Source: Nitrospinota bacterium (GTDB lineage: Bacteria > Nitrospinota > Nitrospinia > Nitrospinales > VA-1). From it: a stretch of DNA of 8,542 nucleotides. The DNA lies in NCBI GenBank assembly GCA_022567815.1, contig JADFGI010000113.1, positions 1-8,542 on the forward strand, given 5' to 3'. The notes beneath the pieces are model-generated. The model saw only the letters and a program-made list of their open reading frames with translations. It was not told where the DNA came from and made no database searches. The position numbers and the translations under genes were made by a program. Shown one piece after another: positions 6,000 to 8,542 of the stretch. Numbering within the stretch: the stretch's first letter is position 1; the number at the start of each line of letters is the position of its first letter.

Positions 6000-7106
6000 A
6001 TGTTTAAATTACCACTCTCAATACTACTTTCCCTGTTCTTATCAATAAATTCCTTTAACGTTGAATCCTGGGCCAATCCGTCCACCGACATAAAAAATAC
6101 AACTGGAATATCACCCAAATCCGCCGCGGACTATATTCACGCTGTCATCGAAGCGGGCCGAACGATTTACTCGGAAGTCATTGTCGAGCGTCTGGGAGTG
6201 ACCATCGACCTTAAAGCAACTGAGAACTGGAAAGAGGAAAACACCCTTCTACTCCCCGCTCAATTTTTACTGTTATCTTCAAATACTTCCAATGCCAAAG
6301 ACATAGGGATGAAATATCGGCTGATGAGTTTGTGGCCCATCAACGCAAAGAACGGTCCCAAAACCAAATTTGAAAAAATTGGATTGGAGGAAACCTTAAA
6401 ATTCCCCGAAAAACCTTTTACCAAGGTCGTTACCATCAAGGGAAAACCGTATTTCAAAGCCATTTATCCCGATAAAGCCGTCACCAAGGCCTGCATCAAC
6501 TGCCACAATCATCATCCCAAAAGCCCAAAAACGGATTTCAAGATGGGGGATGTGATGGGCGGAATATCCATCGTATTGCCTCTGAATGGCAACGGCAAAA
6601 ACATTGCCGAAGAGGATTACCGGATTCCCGCTGAAGTGGTCGCGGACTATATCCATTCCGTTCTGGAATCGGACAGGCAGGTTTATTCGAACCTTGTGGT
6701 GAATCGCCTGCAGGAAAAAAATATCGTTTACGCTTCCGAAAACTGGTGGGAAGACAATGCCCTGCTTCTTCCAGCGCAATTTCTGTTAAACGCTTCCGAT
6801 CTGATCATCAATAAAAATATTGATCTGCATTTTAAACTGATCAGTCCCTGGCCCATCAACAAACACAACGGACCCGCCAATGAATTTGAACGTAAAGGAT
6901 TGAAATACGTCGTCCGCCATCCCGTTCGTCCTTACATTGAATACCGGGAAATCGGTGGCAGAAAATATTTTCAAGCGGTTTACCCGGATTTTGCGGTGAG
7001 TCCCGCATGCGTGACCTGCCACAACAACCACCCTAATAGCCCCAAGCGAGACTTCAAGCTGAACGATGTCATGGGTGGAATCGTCATGACATTGCCTCTC
7101 GAATAA
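6000..7106 (+). CDS. Exported di-haem protein with two tandem Tll0287-like (DUF3365) domains
   Basis: A 368-residue exported c-type haem protein, probably a redox or ligand sensor or an electron carrier. A signal peptide covers about residues 1-25 (FKLPLSILLSLFLS core, cleavage after SWA). Two copies of the same domain follow, about 43-195 and 215-367. They align without any gap at an offset of 172, with about half the residues identical by hand count. Each has ADYIH near its start, ENW and LLLPAQFLL (83-91; 255-263), WPIN, a haem motif (CINCH 165-169; CVTCH 337-341) followed by HPxSPK, and DVMGGI near its end. Tll0287-like domains have a PAS/GAF-like fold with covalently bound haem and are often fused to membrane signalling domains; here there is none. 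The only cysteines are the four in the CxxCH motifs. The start has just a weak GA-rich stretch (5990-5995) before it. fhs follows after 19 bases. Fold and haem binding are well supported; the role is inferred. Confidence 0.88.
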   Translation: MFKLPLSILLSLFLSINSFNVESWANPSTDIKNTTGISPKSAADYIHAVIEAGRTIYSEVIVERLGVTIDLKATENWKEENTLLLPAQFLLLSSNTSNAKDIGMKYRLMSLWPINAKNGPKTKFEKIGLEETLKFPEKPFTKVVTIKGKPYFKAIYPDKAVTKACINCHNHHPKSPKTDFKMGDVMGGISIVLPLNGNGKNIAEEDYRIPAEVVADYIHSVLESDRQVYSNLVVNRLQEKNIVYASENWWEDNALLLPAQFLLNASDLIINKNIDLHFKLISPWPINKHNGPANEFERKGLKYVVRHPVRPYIEYREIGGRKYFQAVYPDFAVSPACVTCHNNHPNSPKRDFKLNDVMGGIVMTLPLE

Positions 7107-7125
7107 AATCAATCTCCAAATACCT

Positions 7126-8542
7126 ATGGTCGACCCCTGCCTCGAATCCTCATTTCCCGGAAAACCCATCGCCGAAATTGCCGCTTTATTGGGACTATCT
7201 TCTGACGATATCATCCTCTTTGGCGACACCAAGGCAAAGGTTCGCCTGGAGGTTCTGCAAAGAAATCCTCTGCGTGGAAAACTCATCCTTGTTTCCGCCA
7301 TCACTCCGACCCCGGCGGGAGAGGGCAAAACCACCACAACCATCGGGCTGGGGCAGGCATTGGCGCAACTGGGAAAATCTGTCTGCCTGGCGCTTCGGGA
7401 ACCCTCCATGGGACCCTGCATGGGGATGAAAGGCGGAGCCACAGGGGGCGGGTTGAGCCAAGTAATTCCGGCTGAGGAAATCAATCTTCACTTCACGGGG
7501 GATTTCCATGCCATCACCTCTGCCAATAATCTGCTGTCAGCAATGCTGGACAACCGCATCTATCACGATCAGAGAATGAATATCGACCCCAGGCGCATCA
7601 CCTGGAAGCGGGTGATGGACATGAACGACCGGGCCCTCAGAAAGATCATTCTGGGTTTGGGGGGAACGCTTCAGGGTATTCCACGTGAAGGCGGGTTCGA
7701 CATCACCGCCGCCTCGGAAATCATGGCCATCCTTTGCCTTTCGGAAAACTACGTGGATCTCAAAAAAAGATTGGACCGAATTTTGGTGGCTTTCACTTAC
7801 GAGGACCAACCCGTCACAGCCGGGGACCTGAACGCCACCGGTGCAATGACCGCTTTGCTCAAAGATGCCTTGCTTCCCAACCTCGCGCAGACCACGGAAG
7901 GGGTTCCTGCCTTTATTCACGGCGGACCTTTCGCCAACATAGCACACGGATGCAATTCGACGCTGGCCACCAAAATGGCGTTGTCCCTGGCCGATTGGGC
8001 AATCACCGAAGCGGGATTCGGTTTCGACCTCGGCGCGGAAAAATTTTTCGACATCAAATGCAAAAGCGCCGGACTGGATACCGCCGCCGTGGTCCTCGTT
8101 GCTTCCTGCCGGGCTTTGAAAAGGCATGGGGGTGTGGAATTGAAAAATTTGTCCGGGCTGAATCTCGATGCATTGGAAAAAGGGTTGGCGAATCTGGACA
8201 AGCATGTGGAAAACATCGCCAAATTTGGCGAAATACCCATCGTCTGCCTCAACCGCTTTCCGGAAGATCGTGATGAAGAAATCAATCGGGTGCGTGAGCA
8301 TTGCGAAACCCGATTGAGGGTTCCCTTCGCCGTAAGCGATGTTTTTGCGGAAGGCGGAAAAGGCGGTCTGGATTTAGCGCGAACCGTCATAAAACACGCA
8401 GAAAAAACAATTTCCCCTTTTCATCCTTTGTACGACTGGAACGATGGGGTGAAAACCAAAATAGAAACGGTCGCCCGCGAGATGTATGGCGCGACCAAAA
8501 TATTTTACGCCAAGAAAGCGGAGCGGGATCTAAAATCTATCG
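7126..8542 (+). CDS. fhs: Formate--tetrahydrofolate ligase, 3' end cut by the window
   Basis: Catalyses ATP-dependent joining of formate to tetrahydrofolate, giving 10-formyl-THF for purine, fMet-tRNA and other one-carbon pathways, or for the Wood-Ljungdahl methyl branch. It is cytoplasmic. The frame is open from the ATG at 7126 to the window edge: 472 residues are visible of the roughly 555-560 usual, so only the last 85 or so are missing. Hallmarks in order: PIAEIAALLGL (14-24), the P-loop TPTPAGEGKTTTTIGLGQAL (60-79), REPSMGP (91-97) with KGGATGGG (102-109), INLHFTGDFHAI (119-130), NIDPRRITWKR (152-162), DMNDR (165-169), HGGPFANIAHGCNS (265-278), TEAGFGFDLGAEKFFDIKC (294-312) and KIETVAREMYGA (445-456). 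Small differences from common sequences (SMGPCMG for SLGPVFG; GFGFDLG for GFGADLG) spare the ATP site. No Shine-Dalgarno precedes the ATG, and no earlier in-frame ATG exists in the gap, so translation may depend on the gene before it, 19 bases upstream. Confidence 0.96.
   Translation, partial: MVDPCLESSFPGKPIAEIAALLGLSSDDIILFGDTKAKVRLEVLQRNPLRGKLILVSAITPTPAGEGKTTTTIGLGQALAQLGKSVCLALREPSMGPCMGMKGGATGGGLSQVIPAEEINLHFTGDFHAITSANNLLSAMLDNRIYHDQRMNIDPRRITWKRVMDMNDRALRKIILGLGGTLQGIPREGGFDITAASEIMAILCLSENYVDLKKRLDRILVAFTYEDQPVTAGDLNATGAMTALLKDALLPNLAQTTEGVPAFIHGGPFANIAHGCNSTLATKMALSLADWAITEAGFGFDLGAEKFFDIKCKSAGLDTAAVVLVASCRALKRHGGVELKNLSGLNLDALEKGLANLDKHVENIAKFGEIPIVCLNRFPEDRDEEINRVREHCETRLRVPFAVSDVFAEGGKGGLDLARTVIKHAEKTISPFHPLYDWNDGVKTKIETVAREMYGATKIFYAKKAERDLKSI

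Noticed and set aside
5851..6048. Plus-strand open frame of 65 residues between the small membrane protein and the haem protein
   Set aside because: It runs through the terminator stem and into the haem-protein gene in another frame; its composition looks random.
6786..7509. Minus-strand open frames across the haem-protein/fhs junction
   Set aside because: They overlap two well-supported genes and show no hydrophobic pattern, ribosome-binding site or motif of their own.
7734..8273. Plus-strand open frame of 179 residues inside fhs
   Set aside because: It is an out-of-frame reading of fhs, rich in Arg/Gly/Pro/His and without domain features.
7537..8301. Long minus-strand open frame (254 residues) opposite fhs
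   Set aside because: It lies fully antisense to the unmistakable fhs sequence, has no family motifs, and its length follows from the codon bias of fhs.
1..8542. CRISPR array, tRNA, rRNA, insertion sequence, prophage or defence system
   Set aside because: I saw no regularly spaced repeats, cloverleaf-like sequence, transposase or integrase motifs, or defence-gene signatures on either strand.

Overview
The window looks like chromosomal core DNA from a Gram-negative bacterium of moderate GC content. It contains an inner-membrane antiporter, a protein with an export signal and two c-type haem sites (so a cytochrome maturation system must exist), and an AsmA-like membrane-anchored protein. There is no transposase, phage gene, tRNA, rRNA or CRISPR array. 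The gene set (a TIGR03545/TIGR03546 pair, tandem Tll0287-like haem domains, formate--tetrahydrofolate ligase) would fit a marine Nitrospinota- or deltaproteobacteria-like lineage. That placement is a weak inference, because no taxonomic marker gene is present.

Layout: the left two thirds is transcribed leftward (minus strand) and the right third rightward (plus strand). Reading the minus strand from the divergence point at about 5340-5700, there is first a Kef-type cation/proton antiporter with an RCK (TrkA-N/TrkA-C) tail (5337-3367). It is followed 97 bases later by a two-CBS-domain protein (3269-2829), probably co-transcribed. After a 426-base gap with no convincing gene comes a tightly coupled pair: a TIGR03546-type membrane protein (2402-1896), then a long TIGR03545-type protein (1899-79) overlapping it by an ATGA. 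Bases 1-78 hold no gene.

On the plus strand, a 50-residue single-span membrane protein (5702-5854) forms a compact unit. It has an upstream TTGACA box, a strong Shine-Dalgarno sequence before a GTG start, and a rho-independent terminator (5890-5920). Next is an exported protein made of two head-to-tail Tll0287-like (DUF3365) domains, each with one CxxCH haem site (6000-7106). Nineteen bases later begins formate--tetrahydrofolate ligase (fhs, 7126 to beyond the window end). This gene is unmistakable but runs off the right edge without a stop codon.

How the genes may work together: the antiporter and CBS protein plausibly form a nucleotide-responsive cation-homeostasis unit. The TIGR03546/03545 pair is a conserved but uncharacterised envelope module. 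The di-haem protein has no output domain of its own, so as a sensor it would need a partner; the fhs gene behind it is the closest neighbour, but that link may be only positional. The least explained items are the duplicated haem-sensor protein, which lacks the cysteine expected as distal haem ligand, and the small membrane protein with its own signals. Several inverted repeats next to gene starts could be operators or 5' UTR hairpins.
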